A DNA stretch of 64,000 nucleotides from Sulfurimonas sp. HSL-1656 (GCF_039645585.1 NZ_CP147915.1:1116001-1180000), one strand, 5' to 3'. Positions 52,756 to 62,690 are shown, numbered from the stretch's first letter. Notes: generated by a model from the letters alone, not told the origin. Program-made: numbers and translations.

Positions 52756-53798
52756 CCGGGGCTGGTTTCGGCGAGTTTCTCGACACGCTCAAGTACCTTG
52801 TCCGCCGCCCCTCCGTCGTCGGTGCGGAACACCCGTTTTTCCTGACCCTCAAACGCGAACTTGATGAACTGGGAATCGAAACGACGCTGTATGAAGGGGT
52901 GCTTTTTGCCCGCGGCCGGCGGCCCGAATCGGGAGCGCTGTCGGCGCATATCGACCGCCACGGCCTTATCTGCACGGGCCCGAACGAGTTCCAGTACGCG
53001 GCGTTTCTGACCCAGAACCGTGCCGACCTGAGCGGCAACTCCGTGGCCGAGCAGACGATGAACACGATCTCGGAACGTTTCGCCGGGCAGGCAGTCCAGG
53101 CGTATGAACCCTGGTCCGGCACCTACATCGGGCTGGGCAATATCGAGAAGGCCTATATCTGCCCGCGGCGCAACAACCTGATCTTTGAAGTGAAGGGGCT
53201 GGAGTACCTCATGCCGGGAACGCCGGTCGCGTACGTCGATTCGCTGCGGATCAATGAAGGGATGCTCTCCGCCCAGCTCGACAACGTCATCAGCGCGGCA
53301 CTGATCCTGCATCTCTACCGCAGCGGGTACGAGGGAACGGCCTTTTTTACCGCGCAGGAGGAGGCGGGGAAAAGCTGGCGTTTCGTGCTGGAGTGGTACC
53401 GCCGTTTCGACGGGGCGACGGACAGGCTCCTGGTGCTCGATACGAGCCCTTTCCCCGACCGTGCGGCAGCCGATGCACAGGACCTCGTCCTGCGCTACCG
53501 GGATGCGAACGCCGCTTTCAACCAAACCTTTACGGAGGAGATAGCCGGACGCTGCGACCGGCTCGGGATCCGATACGGCTTCAAAGACCGCTATATCGCG
53601 GCGCAGAACGCCCATCTTGCCACGGGAGGGTCGGCAGCGTCGCTGGGAAGTACGGAGATGGGGCGTCTCGCCGCAGAGGGAACCCTCCAGGGCACGACGC
53701 TGCAGCTGCCGACGACGGGCTACCATACCGTCTCCGAAACGGTACGGACGGAGTCGGTCAAAAAGATGCTGCAGCTGCTCGCGGACCTCTATCTGTAA
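52752..53798 (+). CDS. M42-type metallopeptidase
   Basis: A 348-residue protein with the M42/M20-type metal ligands: SAHIDRHG near 73, QLDNVISA near 175, TAQEEAG near 197, LDTSPF near 230 and a final histidine in TTGYHTVSE near 325. The family are large cytosolic aminopeptidases. It is the last gene of the plus-strand operon and overlaps ppk2 by 4 bases. Peptide products of the upstream system are possible substrates. Confidence 0.82.
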   Translation: MTGAGFGEFLDTLKYLVRRPSVVGAEHPFFLTLKRELDELGIETTLYEGVLFARGRRPESGALSAHIDRHGLICTGPNEFQYAAFLTQNRADLSGNSVAEQTMNTISERFAGQAVQAYEPWSGTYIGLGNIEKAYICPRRNNLIFEVKGLEYLMPGTPVAYVDSLRINEGMLSAQLDNVISAALILHLYRSGYEGTAFFTAQEEAGKSWRFVLEWYRRFDGATDRLLVLDTSPFPDRAAADAQDLVLRYRDANAAFNQTFTEEIAGRCDRLGIRYGFKDRYIAAQNAHLATGGSAASLGSTEMGRLAAEGTLQGTTLQLPTTGYHTVSETVRTESVKKMLQLLADLYL

Positions 53799-53814
53799 AA
53801 ACCTGTTACGGTGT

Positions 53815-53843
53815 CAGGTGCAAGGGGCACTGGGATGCACCTG
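53815..53843. terminator. Bidirectional hairpin between the two convergent operons
   Basis: CAGGTGCA and TGCACCTG form a perfect 8-base-pair stem with a 13-base loop, 17 bases after the M42 stop and 17 bases before the end of the convergent gene. It could end transcripts from both sides. Confidence 0.5.
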
Positions 53844-53859
53844 CCGACCGGACAACGGA

Positions 53860-54903
53860 CTAGATAAGCGGCGGGTCCTGAAGCAGGGAGGGCATCGCCT
53901 CCCCGACGCTGCTTTCATCCAGGGCTTCGAGGGCCTCCAGGTGGGAGATGGTGTGCTCTTTCTCTTTCGTGGCGATATGGAAAATCGCATCCCCTTCGTA
54001 GACCAGCGGCGTCTCCAGACGGCCGATGACAATCCCGTCGAATTCGGCATGGACCTCGATCACCTCCTGCTGCAGCGGTACATCGATCTGGGCCAGCAGA
54101 TCACCCGCCTGCACAAAACTCCCCGGCCCCTTGAAACTCCGCATCAGCCCGCTTTGGGGTGAGCGGAGCCATTTGCTGCTGCTGACCGTGACGGTGGGCA
54201 GTGTTTTCGGCGTATAGGTGGATTTTGGCAGCATCCCCAGATGACGCATAACGTGGACGATCCCCTTGAGACCCGTACGGATGGAGAACTCGTCGTAGCG
54301 CAGCGCTTCACCCCCTTCGTAGAGCAGGATAGGCACCCCTTTTTCCACGGCGGCTTCGCGCAGGGAACCGTCGCGCAGTGCCGAGTGCATCAGGACCGGT
54401 GCCCGGAATGCTTCGGCCATCGCGAGGGTCTTTTCGTCGTCGAGATTGGCCCGGACCTGCGGAAAGTTCGAGCGGTGGACGGCACCGGTGTGCAGGTCGA
54501 TGCCCGCGTCGGCCTTTTCGACGATCTCGTCCATGAAGATCTTGGCAACCCTGGAGGCGAGGCTCCCCTTCTGCATGCCGGGGAAAGAGCGGTTGAGATC
54601 GCGCCGGTCGGGAAGGTAGCGCGAGTGCTGGATCAGGCCGTAGGGGTTGACGACGGGGACGGCAATGAGGGTACCGCGGAGCTTGGCAAGCTGGGGCAGC
54701 TGCAGCAGGCGGCGGATGATCTCGATACCGTTGAGTTCGTCCCCGTGGACGGTCGCACTGACAAAGAGAGTCGGCCCTTTGCGTTTGCCCCGGACGACCT
54801 TGACGGGCATGTCGATCCGTTTCTCGGAGTAGAGGGAAGGCAGGGGGATCGGGATGACTTTGCGCTCCCCTTTGGCAACCGGCGTGCCTGCGATCTCGAA
54901 CAT
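53860..54903 (-). CDS. Succinylglutamate desuccinylase/aspartoacylase-family protein
   Basis: A 347-residue zinc hydrolase of the AstE/AspA (M14-like) type, with VHGDELNG near 53, RRDLNRSFPG near 100 and DLHTG near 130. These enzymes release an acyl group or amino acid from an amide. A C-terminal beta domain (about 240-340) is present. AAGGGG lies before the ATG. It is the last gene of the minus-strand operon behind rimK, so it may undo or process RimK products. Confidence 0.82.
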   Translation of the reverse strand: MFEIAGTPVAKGERKVIPIPLPSLYSEKRIDMPVKVVRGKRKGPTLFVSATVHGDELNGIEIIRRLLQLPQLAKLRGTLIAVPVVNPYGLIQHSRYLPDRRDLNRSFPGMQKGSLASRVAKIFMDEIVEKADAGIDLHTGAVHRSNFPQVRANLDDEKTLAMAEAFRAPVLMHSALRDGSLREAAVEKGVPILLYEGGEALRYDEFSIRTGLKGIVHVMRHLGMLPKSTYTPKTLPTVTVSSSKWLRSPQSGLMRSFKGPGSFVQAGDLLAQIDVPLQQEVIEVHAEFDGIVIGRLETPLVYEGDAIFHIATKEKEHTISHLEALEALDESSVGEAMPSLLQDPPLI

Positions 54904-54914
54904 GGCGCGCCCCT

Positions 54915-55826
54915 TTACATCGGCGAAAGCCTCGGCTTCTTGGCCCGGGGCTTGCTGCTGGCCTTTTCAAGGTGCTGGATGATAAGACCGGCGATATCTT
55001 TCCCGGACGCGGATTCGATGCCTTTGAGGCCCGGAGAGGAGTTGACCTCCATGATCAGCGGGCCGCGCTTGGAGCGGAGCATGTCCACCCCGCACACCTG
55101 CAGGCCCATCGCCTTGGCGGCGGCGACGGCGGTGGCGCGTTCGTCCGGTGTGATCTTGACCACCCTGGCGCTGCCGCCGCGGTGGAGGTTGGAGCGGAAC
55201 TCGCCCTCGGGTCCCTGGCGCTTCATCGCGGCAACGACCTTGTCGCCGATGACGAGGCAGCGGATATCCGCGCCGCCGGCTTCTTTGATGAACTCCTGGA
55301 CCATGATATTGGCATTGAGGCCCATAAACGCCTGGATGACGCTCTCGGCGGCTTTTTTCGTTTCAGCCAGGACGACGCCGATCCCCTGGGTGCCTTCGAG
55401 CAGCTTGATGACGACCGGGGCACCCCCGACCATGTCGAGAACGTCCTCGATATCGTCGGGGTTGCGGGCAAACCCGGTCACGGGCATGCCGACCCCTTTG
55501 CGGGCGAGCAGCTGCATCGAGCGGAGTTTGTCCCGGGCGCGGCTGATGGCGATGGAGTCGTTGAGCGATGTGAGCCCCATTACCTCGAACTGGCGCAGCA
55601 CTGCCGTACCGTAGAAGGTGATCGAGGCTCCGATCCGGGGAATAACGGCATCGAACCCGAGCAGATCCTCGCCTTTGTAGTGCATCGACGGGCGGTCGGA
55701 GGTGATGTTCATGTAGCAGCGCAGCGTATCGATGACTTCGACTTCGTGCCCGCGCTCCAGGGCCGCTTCGGCGAGACGTCGCGTAGAGTAGAGGTTCTTG
55801 TTACGTGAAAGGATGGCGATTTTCAT
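54915..55826 (-). CDS. rimK: RimK-type ATP-grasp ligase
   Basis: A 303-residue ATP-grasp of standard RimK length, starting [18 protein letters not shown] and showing [16 protein letters not shown] near 135-150 and [14 protein letters not shown] near 263-276. RimK adds glutamates to ribosomal protein S6 in E. coli. The true start is ATG 55826, which overlaps the protease gene as ATGA; the longer frame upstream is read-through of that gene. A lysine-rich C-terminal tail is present. Confidence 0.9.
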   Translation of the reverse strand: MKIAILSRNKNLYSTRRLAEAALERGHEVEVIDTLRCYMNITSDRPSMHYKGEDLLGFDAVIPRIGASITFYGTAVLRQFEVMGLTSLNDSIAISRARDKLRSMQLLARKGVGMPVTGFARNPDDIEDVLDMVGGAPVVIKLLEGTQGIGVVLAETKKAAESVIQAFMGLNANIMVQEFIKEAGGADIRCLVIGDKVVAAMKRQGPEGEFRSNLHRGGSARVVKITPDERATAVAAAKAMGLQVCGVDMLRSKRGPLIMEVNSSPGLKGIESASGKDIAGLIIQHLEKASSKPRAKKPRLSPM

Positions 55827-56263
55827 ACGGTGGGCTCCCCGGCAAGATAAGAGGCGTCGGGATCGACGATAAAACGGTGCGACATGGCGCGGCGTCCCAA
55901 AAGCATACGGAAAGCCATCGTGTCGCGGTTGGTCAGGGTGATTTCGGCGGCGAAGGTCTCGCGGCCGATGCGCACCGGGGTCTGGATGACGTAACGCTCT
56001 TCGCGGTGTCCTCCCGAATCGGTGACGGTGCGCACGTCGAAGATCTCGGCTTCGCAATCGATGACGGTCTCCGTGTCGTTTTGGTTCGGGTGGAGCCCGA
56101 AACGCACCATCTGCCTGCCGTCCGCTTCAAAGGCTTCGACGTAAAAGGCGTGCAGGGCGGATGTCTTGGCCCCGGTGTCGACTTTGCATTTGATGGCGTC
56201 GACGCCCAATGCCGGCAGCGCGACCTTTTCGCGCCACCCGATAACCTGTTTATCCTGCTTCAT
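55823..56263 (-). CDS. Cytosolic retropepsin-like (RimK/LysX-type) protease
   Basis: A 146-residue single-domain protease with D29-T-G-A32 and a [15 protein letters not shown] end, but no signal peptide. It is the cytoplasmic counterpart of the exported protease at 48899-49453. It overlaps rimK by 4 bases, so it is a natural partner that could remove RimK-added residues. It lies 41 bases after the Na/Pi cotransporter gene. Confidence 0.87.
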   Translation of the reverse strand: MKQDKQVIGWREKVALPALGVDAIKCKVDTGAKTSALHAFYVEAFEADGRQMVRFGLHPNQNDTETVIDCEAEIFDVRTVTDSGGHREERYVIQTPVRIGRETFAAEITLTNRDTMAFRMLLGRRAMSHRFIVDPDASYLAGEPTV

Positions 56264-56304
56264 CTGTTGTACTCTTTTTTAAAGATCAATCCTACCATTA
56301 TAGG

Positions 56305-57957
56305 TTATGGTTGATTAAGAAGAGGCCCGGGGGGCAGGGCATTGCGCAGGGACTTCGTAAAGCTCTTCGCCAGGTGCAGCGCATTGATGGTGATCGTCGT
56401 CATCTCCGAAGGGATCGCGGGGTTCTTGGCGATGGATTCGATGACGTTCATGCTGTTCTTGTAGGAGTTCGCGACACGCTTGTAGGTCTCGTCAAGTACC
56501 TCCCGCTCCGCTTCAGCACCCTGGGCGACGGCGTGATAGGTCAGAACGCTTTTGAGGATCTGGTAGCGGAGGTCCTTGTAGAAGGACTGCTCTTCGGCGG
56601 ACGCGGCGTCATAGAGGCGTTCGATGTCGTAGAGCATGTCCTTGATTGCCTTGGCTGCCGTTGCGAGGTAGGCGATCGTGTGCTGCAGGGTCAGCAGCTG
56701 TACCTGCTTCTCCTCCTCCGGACAGTAGGGGGAAAGCAGGATGATGTAACGGTAAATCTCCCCCTCATGGCGGCGGATATTGGCATAGAGACGGTCAAAG
56801 GCGATATCGAAATGTTTCTGCGGTGCTTCGAGAAGCTTATCGACGGAGAGGCCTGCCTCAAACGCCTTGGGCGGTGAGATGTCGATGGCAAGCAGGGCAA
56901 ACTCTTCGACGCGTATTGAGAGGGCGTTTACCTCGTTTTTGAGTGCATCGATCGCCATGTCCGGGACGGTGACGGGGGCATTATGGATCCACTTGGTTAC
57001 CTGCAGCGGTGTTTTTTTGAAAGTACGTAACAGCAGACGTTCAAGCAGCGGGATGAAAGGGTACCAAAGCACGACCCCGAGCAGATTGAAGAGGGTGTGG
57101 AAGAGGGCGATCTTGACGACCCCGTCCGCACCGGCGGCAAAGCGGTCAATGCCCCATATCATCGCGTCCATGAGCATCAGTGCGGCTGCCGCCGTCGAAA
57201 TATTGAAAAGGACATGCGCCAGTGCGGTGCGTTTCTTGTCAGAGGTGCCGCCGAGCGCCCCGAGCATGGCGGTGACCGTGGTCCCGAGATTGGCGCCGAT
57301 AACGAAAGCCGCAGCGGTAGGAAAGGCGATAATACCGGAATAAAGGGCACTCTGTACAATCGCAATGGCGGCGGAACTGGACTGGATCAGCCCAGTGAGG
57401 GCAAAACCGATCAGCACGAACCAGTAGGGGTGCCAGGTATTGAAGGCCGTAAGGTCGAAGGTGTCCGCAATACCTCCGAAACTCCCTTTCATCCCCTCCA
57501 GTCCCAGGAAAATCAGCCCGAAACCGACCATGACGCCGAAATGTTTTTTCCAGCGGCTGTCACTGCTGGCGAGCACGCCGCCAAGACCCCCGATGCCGAT
57601 CATCAGGTACGAGAGCAGGCGGATGTCGAGTTTGAAACCCACGAGCGCAACGATCCAGGCTGTGACGGTGGTGCCCAGGTTTGCCCCGAAAACGACGGCG
57701 ATCGCACCTCCAAGGCTCATCAATTGCGCCCCGACGAGCGAGAGGGCCATCAGCGTGACGACGGAGGAGCTCTGGAAGACAGCCGTCGCACCGAGGCCCG
57801 TCATCAGGCTTCGAAACGGTGTACCGGTCGCGCGCTGGACAATGCTTTTGAAGGCATGCCCGGCGGACTGGCGGATCTGGCTCTCGAGAAAAAGCATGCC
57901 GAAGAGGAAAAGCCCCAGCCCCGAGAACGCTTCCACCCACAGAACGAATGACGGCAT
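56305..57957 (-). CDS. Na/Pi cotransporter with PhoU-like C-terminal domain
   Basis: A 550-residue protein: two repeat halves with the QSSSVVT and QSSSAAI motifs (near 62 and 194) that bind sodium and phosphate, eight or more helices in the first 330 residues, then a helical PhoU-like domain (about 340-550). The start is ATG 57957 with AAAGGAG upstream. It is the first gene of the minus-strand operon, and phosphate uptake next to a PPK2 gene is suggestive. Confidence 0.9.
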   Translation of the reverse strand: MPSFVLWVEAFSGLGLFLFGMLFLESQIRQSAGHAFKSIVQRATGTPFRSLMTGLGATAVFQSSSVVTLMALSLVGAQLMSLGGAIAVVFGANLGTTVTAWIVALVGFKLDIRLLSYLMIGIGGLGGVLASSDSRWKKHFGVMVGFGLIFLGLEGMKGSFGGIADTFDLTAFNTWHPYWFVLIGFALTGLIQSSSAAIAIVQSALYSGIIAFPTAAAFVIGANLGTTVTAMLGALGGTSDKKRTALAHVLFNISTAAAALMLMDAMIWGIDRFAAGADGVVKIALFHTLFNLLGVVLWYPFIPLLERLLLRTFKKTPLQVTKWIHNAPVTVPDMAIDALKNEVNALSIRVEEFALLAIDISPPKAFEAGLSVDKLLEAPQKHFDIAFDRLYANIRRHEGEIYRYIILLSPYCPEEEKQVQLLTLQHTIAYLATAAKAIKDMLYDIERLYDAASAEEQSFYKDLRYQILKSVLTYHAVAQGAEAEREVLDETYKRVANSYKNSMNVIESIAKNPAIPSEMTTITINALHLAKSFTKSLRNALPPGPLLNQP

Positions 57958-58087
57958 ACCGCTCCTTTCCTGCTCTTTCAAGACAGTATAGCAAGATTAC
58001 CGTTCGGCGACAATCGGGCCATTTGCCGGGGCTGCTTAAACGGAATTAGGTTACTATTTGACGTGAATTTAATGACGAGGTAGAAGT

Positions 58088-59272
58088 ATGGCTACTGTAT
58101 TGATTATCGGGGCGGGCGGAGTCGGCCGCGTAGTGACGCATAAGTGTGTAATGAACAGTGAAACGTTTACGAAGATCGTACTGGCGAGCCGCAGACTGGA
58201 GAGCTGCAAAACGATAGCGGACGAGCTGCCTGCCGGCGCCGTCGAGATTGCGCAGGTTAATGCCGACAGCGTCGAAGAGACGGCGGCACTGATCAAAAAG
58301 GTCAAGGCGGATATCGTCATCAACGTGGCGCTTCCCTACCAGGATCTGGCCATTATGGACGCCTGTATCGAAACGGGCGTGGACTACCTGGATACGGCGA
58401 ACTACGAACACCCGGACGAGGCGAAATTCGAGTATAAAGAGCAGTGGGCGCGCGACGCGGCATTCAAGCAGGCGGGCATCATGGGGCTCCTGGGCAGCGG
58501 GTTCGACCCGGGTGCGACCAACGTCTTCTGCGCCTACGCCCAGAAGCACTATTTCGACGAGATCCATACCATCGATATCCTCGACTGTAATGCCGGCGAC
58601 CACGGCTACCCTTTTGCGACGAACTTCAACCCGGAGATCAACCTCCGCGAGGTAAGTGCGAAAGGACGCTACTGGGAAGCCGGCGAGTGGATCGAGACGG
58701 ACCCGATGCAGATCCACTTTACCTGGGACTACCCCGAAGTCGGCCCCAAGGAGAGCTACCTGCTTTACCACGAAGAGATGGAGTCACTTGTAAAGCATAT
58801 CAAAGGGCTCAAGCGTATCCGCTTCTTCATGACCTTCGGCGAGAGCTACCTGACGCATATGAAGTGTCTGGAGAACGTTGGGATGCTGGGCATTGAACCG
58901 GTGGAGCACCAGGGGCAGAAGATCGTACCGATCGAGTTTCTCCGTACTCTGCTGCCGGACCCGGCAAGCCTGGGGCCGCGCACCAAGGGCAAGACGAACA
59001 TCGGTATCGTTGCCGAAGGCCTCAAAGACGGCAAAAAACGCAAGATATATATCTACCAGGTGAAAGACCACGAGGCGTGTTACGCCGAGGTGAAATCACA
59101 GGGCGTCTCCTACACGACGGGCGTGCCGGCGATGATCGGCGCAAAACTGATGCTGGAGAAAAAGTGGTATGCGCAGGGGGTCTGGAACATGGAACAGTTC
59201 GACCCGGATCCGTTTATGGACGAAATGAACGCGCAGGGCTTACCGTGGAAAGTCCAGGAGCTGGACGCGTAA
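58088..59272 (+). CDS. Carboxynorspermidine synthase (saccharopine dehydrogenase family)
   Basis: A 394-residue Rossmann-fold reductase with GAGGVGRVV at residues 7-15. It belongs to the saccharopine-dehydrogenase-like group that joins aspartate semialdehyde to a diamine. The nspC gene nearby supports carboxynorspermidine or carboxyspermidine synthase rather than saccharopine dehydrogenase. A GAGG-type ribosome site precedes the ATG. Its 3' end overlaps a convergent gene by 59 bases. Confidence 0.88.
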   Translation: MATVLIIGAGGVGRVVTHKCVMNSETFTKIVLASRRLESCKTIADELPAGAVEIAQVNADSVEETAALIKKVKADIVINVALPYQDLAIMDACIETGVDYLDTANYEHPDEAKFEYKEQWARDAAFKQAGIMGLLGSGFDPGATNVFCAYAQKHYFDEIHTIDILDCNAGDHGYPFATNFNPEINLREVSAKGRYWEAGEWIETDPMQIHFTWDYPEVGPKESYLLYHEEMESLVKHIKGLKRIRFFMTFGESYLTHMKCLENVGMLGIEPVEHQGQKIVPIEFLRTLLPDPASLGPRTKGKTNIGIVAEGLKDGKKRKIYIYQVKDHEACYAEVKSQGVSYTTGVPAMIGAKLMLEKKWYAQGVWNMEQFDPDPFMDEMNAQGLPWKVQELDA

Positions 59273-60197
59273 GGTTCGCCTCCATCTCCTCTTCGCAGGG
59301 AACCGGCTCTTCCTCTTCGTCGGTTTCCACTTTGACCTCATTGAGCGCGAACATCTGCTGCTCGGCCGCTTTTTTCTTCGCCGCTTCTTCCATTTTCATT
59401 GCCACGTACTCCGGAATAATGTCGACCAGCGCGATCGGCGCATAGGAGGGCGTGTCGTACGTGTAGAGCTTGTTGGCTTTCATGACGTAGTAGAGACGGG
59501 CGACATATTCGTCGCGCAGCTCCGAGTAGCGGCGGAGGTGGCGCAGGAGCTCAAAGGGGTTGTCAGTCTGCGTGCGGGCGCGGCGCAGGCCGCTGTAGGC
59601 ATACCCTTTGGCGATCATTCTGAAATAGCCTCGGATCGCATCGTCGAGGGAGGCGAATTTTTTGACATAGATCGTCTTGGTGCCGCGCTGTTCGGAGGCG
59701 GGGATCCGCGGTTCGTTCGGGTTGTATGACCAGATGCCGAAGACGTTGTTCGCCTCTTTGTAAAAGCGCGAGCTGCCCCATCCGGTCTCCAGGGCAGCCT
59801 GGGCAATGACGAGGCTCACGGGATGCGTATGCATACTGCGCAGCAGACAAGGGTAGCCGGCGACGTTATAGCGTTTCATCTGGCGCTGAAGCCATGCCTC
59901 CTCGTCGGCCGTGCGCGACCGTTTGCCGATCAATGCTTTGGCGCGGGTGTATTCGCCGTCCAGTTCGGCCTTGACGGCCTGGACCGCGGGAAGGATCTGC
60001 TTGATAAAACGGGCTTTGTTCGCACGTGCGCTCACTTTGGGCACCGTTTTGGGTCTGGGTTTCGCCGTGACCGGTTTGGTCGCCAGCGGAGCCTCTACGG
60101 ATTCATTTTCGTCAGGGGAAGAGGTTATAATGTCGTAGAGTGAATAGAGGGTGAAGGCTAGCGCGATGGTCAGGACACCCAGAATGAATTTTTGCAT
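59214..60197 (-). CDS. Bax-like glucosaminidase (cell-wall hydrolase)
   Basis: A 327-residue protein with one N-terminal membrane anchor (about 3-22), a proline/lysine-rich linker and a glucosaminidase domain (about 125-250) with LVIAQAALETGWGSSRF, whose ETGWG holds the catalytic glutamate, and NVFGIWSYN. It should cut peptidoglycan at the outer face of the inner membrane. A TATAAT lies only about 10 bases before the ATG, so the mRNA may be almost leaderless. The last 19 codons overlap the convergent polyamine gene. Confidence 0.82.
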   Translation of the reverse strand: MQKFILGVLTIALAFTLYSLYDIITSSPDENESVEAPLATKPVTAKPRPKTVPKVSARANKARFIKQILPAVQAVKAELDGEYTRAKALIGKRSRTADEEAWLQRQMKRYNVAGYPCLLRSMHTHPVSLVIAQAALETGWGSSRFYKEANNVFGIWSYNPNEPRIPASEQRGTKTIYVKKFASLDDAIRGYFRMIAKGYAYSGLRRARTQTDNPFELLRHLRRYSELRDEYVARLYYVMKANKLYTYDTPSYAPIALVDIIPEYVAMKMEEAAKKKAAEQQMFALNEVKVETDEEEEPVPCEEEMEANLTRPAPGLSTVSPARSFRP

Positions 60198-60225
60198 GGG
60201 TGAAATTATACCGAAAAGTAACACG

Positions 60226-61362
60226 ATGAAAAAATATTATGACGTTGAAACACCGGTTTATATTTGTGAGGAGGCGCGTCTCGAAGCGAACCTGAAACTG
60301 CTCGAACGCGTGCAGCGCGAAAGCGGCGCGAAGATCATCCTGGCGCTCAAGGGCTTTGCCATGTGGTCGACCTTTGACCTTGTCGGGCGCTACCTGCAGG
60401 GGTGTACGGCCAGCGGGCTGCATGAGGCGAAACTGGCGCGGGAGAAGATGAACAAGGAGGTCCATACCTACTCGCCGGCGTACATCGAACGCGACATCGA
60501 CGAGATCGCGGCGATCTCTGACCATATCGTTTTCAACTCCCCGGCCCAGATCGAGCGCTTCTACGACCGGGTCAAAAGCGTCAACCCCGGCATCTCCGTC
60601 TCCCTGCGCGTCAACCCGGAGTACTCCTCTTCGCCGGTCGACCTCTACAACCCCTGCGGGCTTTTCAGCCGTCTGGGAACGACGGCGGCGAGCTTTGACG
60701 CGGCGCAGCTCGCAAAACTCGACGGCCTCAATTTCCATGCGCTGTGCGAGCAGAACGTCGATGCGCTCGAAGGGGTCCTCGAAGCTTTCGAAGCGAAGTT
60801 CGGCGCCTACATCGACGGGCTCGAGTACGTCAATTTCGGCGGGGGGCACCACATTACCCGCGCCGATTACGACGTGGACCGCCTTATCGAGGTGATCCGG
60901 GCCTTCCGCGAGCGCCATAACGGCATTACGGTCTACCTGGAACCCGGCGAAGCGGTCGGCTGGCAGACCGGGCCGCTGGTAGCGACCGTGCTCGACATCG
61001 TGCATAACGGGATGGATATCGCCATCCTCGACGTCTCGGCCGAAGCGCATATGCCCGATACGCTCGCCATGCCGTACCGCGCCGAGGTGCGCGGCGCCGC
61101 CGAGACCGGGGAAAAACCCCATACCTACCGTCTCGGCGGCAATACCTGCCTGGCGGGGGACATCATGGGGGACTACGCCTTTGACGCACCGCTGCAGGTC
61201 GGGGATCAGATCGTCTTCGAAGACCAGATCCACTACACCTTCGTCAAAAATACGACCTTCAACGGCGTGCAGCTCCCCTCACTGGCGATCCTGCGTCGAA
61301 ACGGCGAGATGGAGATCGTCAAGCGGTTCGGGTACGAGACCTACCGCGACCGCCTCTCCTAA
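60226..61362 (+). CDS. nspC: Carboxynorspermidine decarboxylase
   Basis: A 378-residue PLP-dependent fold-III decarboxylase. The PLP lysine is in IILALKGFAMW near 37-47, a glycine-rich loop is in NFGGGHH near 207 and the active-site cysteine is in GGNTCLAGD near 305. It finishes norspermidine or spermidine synthesis with the dehydrogenase at 58088-59272, the non-SAM route used in Campylobacterota and Vibrio. The start is ATG 60226; a longer frame upstream lies over the Bax gene. Confidence 0.92.
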   Translation: MKKYYDVETPVYICEEARLEANLKLLERVQRESGAKIILALKGFAMWSTFDLVGRYLQGCTASGLHEAKLAREKMNKEVHTYSPAYIERDIDEIAAISDHIVFNSPAQIERFYDRVKSVNPGISVSLRVNPEYSSSPVDLYNPCGLFSRLGTTAASFDAAQLAKLDGLNFHALCEQNVDALEGVLEAFEAKFGAYIDGLEYVNFGGGHHITRADYDVDRLIEVIRAFRERHNGITVYLEPGEAVGWQTGPLVATVLDIVHNGMDIAILDVSAEAHMPDTLAMPYRAEVRGAAETGEKPHTYRLGGNTCLAGDIMGDYAFDAPLQVGDQIVFEDQIHYTFVKNTTFNGVQLPSLAILRRNGEMEIVKRFGYETYRDRLS

Positions 61363-61380
61363 GCGGGTGATGCAGGGTGC

Positions 61381-62622
61381 CTAGAGCCTGCTGATATAGG
61401 GCTCGGCCTCTTTTTGCAACATGCGCTCAAGCTCCTCTTCGCTCCGGTTCAGTGTCTCGCGGTAGATCTCGGGGGCGATCCGTATGAACGCCGCGACGAT
61501 CTCCGGGTCGAAGTGGGTGCCGGCATTGCTTTTGAGGTAGGCCAGGGACGCGTCGAGCGTCATGGGCTCTTTATAGGGGCGCCGTGAGCCCAGGGCGTCA
61601 AAGACGTCTGCCACGCTGAAGATGCGTGCTTCCAAAGGGATCGCACTGCCGCGCAGCCCCTTGGGGTAACCGCTGCCGTCATACTTTTCGTGGTGGCCGG
61701 CAATGACTCTCCCGGCTTTGGAAAGCCAGGTGACATGACGGACAATCTCCAGCCCTCGCTCCACATGGCTCTTCATGAGCTCAAACTCCTCCTCGCTCAA
61801 CCGGCCCGGTTTTAAAAGAATATGGTCCGGGATGCCGATTTTGCCGATATCATGCAGATAGGCGCCGAGGATAATATTGGCAATATGCTTTTCACTGCAG
61901 CATTTCAGGGCCTCCGCGAGCCTCAGGGTATAGTACGTGACACGGTAACTGTGGCTTGAGGTCCCGCTGTCGCGTTGGGCCACGGCACTGCCGAGGGCGG
62001 AGACGGTACCGAAATAGCTGCGGATCAATTCACGGTTTTTCAGGCGTAGCTGCCGGTAGTAGAGAAGAATCATCGGGAAAAGTGCGAGGGCGAAAACCGC
62101 GCCGGTTACAAGGACGAGCCAAAGGGCATTTGTATAGTGCTCCCGCATCCGCCGGATACTATTGACGTCGACAGGGAAGAGGCCGCGGAACGCTCTGGTG
62201 ACAGGGTTGCCGAAAGGATTTTTGATCTCGGCCGGACCCGTGGCGAAGCGAAGATAGGGGGTGCCTCCGTGTTCGACCAGCGACAGATCCTTCTTCCCTC
62301 TCCTCGGCAGGAGCGGCAGCGGGGTATCATCTTTCAGCGCAGTCCAACTTTCGGACCCAAAAGCGTGGAGCAGACGGCCCTTCCCGTCATAGGCCTCGAG
62401 GTAGGGGATCTGCATCTGTTGCAGCACTTCGCCCATCTCTTCACTGACCGTTTCGGACTCCTCCGTCGACAGGTGTACACGTACCTGCGTCATGACGTCT
62501 GCAAAGCGCTGATTGACATAATCTTCGAGGCGCGAATGGTGTTGCCGATACACGGCGGCGAGCATCAAAGCGATCACGATCAGATAGGCGACAGCGATAC
62601 GCAGGGCGAATGAGAGGAGCAT
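61381..62622 (-). CDS. Membrane-anchored HD-GYP phosphodiesterase
   Basis: A 413-residue protein: helix 1 (about 5-25), a periplasmic sensor domain (about 26-165), helix 2 (about 168-190), then an HD-GYP domain (about 215-400) with YLHDIGKIGIPDH and HHEKYDGSGYPKGL. It would degrade cyclic di-GMP in answer to a periplasmic signal. All HD-GYP signature residues are present. It ends 18 bases after the nspC stop, convergent. Confidence 0.9.
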   Translation of the reverse strand: MLLSFALRIAVAYLIVIALMLAAVYRQHHSRLEDYVNQRFADVMTQVRVHLSTEESETVSEEMGEVLQQMQIPYLEAYDGKGRLLHAFGSESWTALKDDTPLPLLPRRGKKDLSLVEHGGTPYLRFATGPAEIKNPFGNPVTRAFRGLFPVDVNSIRRMREHYTNALWLVLVTGAVFALALFPMILLYYRQLRLKNRELIRSYFGTVSALGSAVAQRDSGTSSHSYRVTYYTLRLAEALKCCSEKHIANIILGAYLHDIGKIGIPDHILLKPGRLSEEEFELMKSHVERGLEIVRHVTWLSKAGRVIAGHHEKYDGSGYPKGLRGSAIPLEARIFSVADVFDALGSRRPYKEPMTLDASLAYLKSNAGTHFDPEIVAAFIRIAPEIYRETLNRSEEELERMLQKEAEPYISRL

Positions 62623-62690
62623 GGTTACCTCCCGGAAGGGTTTCTACCGTCTATTGTAACCAATTCGGCATAAGGAACCCGGAGGGCTCC

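Noticed and set aside
55827-56057. N-terminal extension of rimK
   Set aside because: The 77 extra residues are arginine-rich read-through over the protease gene. The ATG at 55826 overlaps that stop and gives the normal RimK start.
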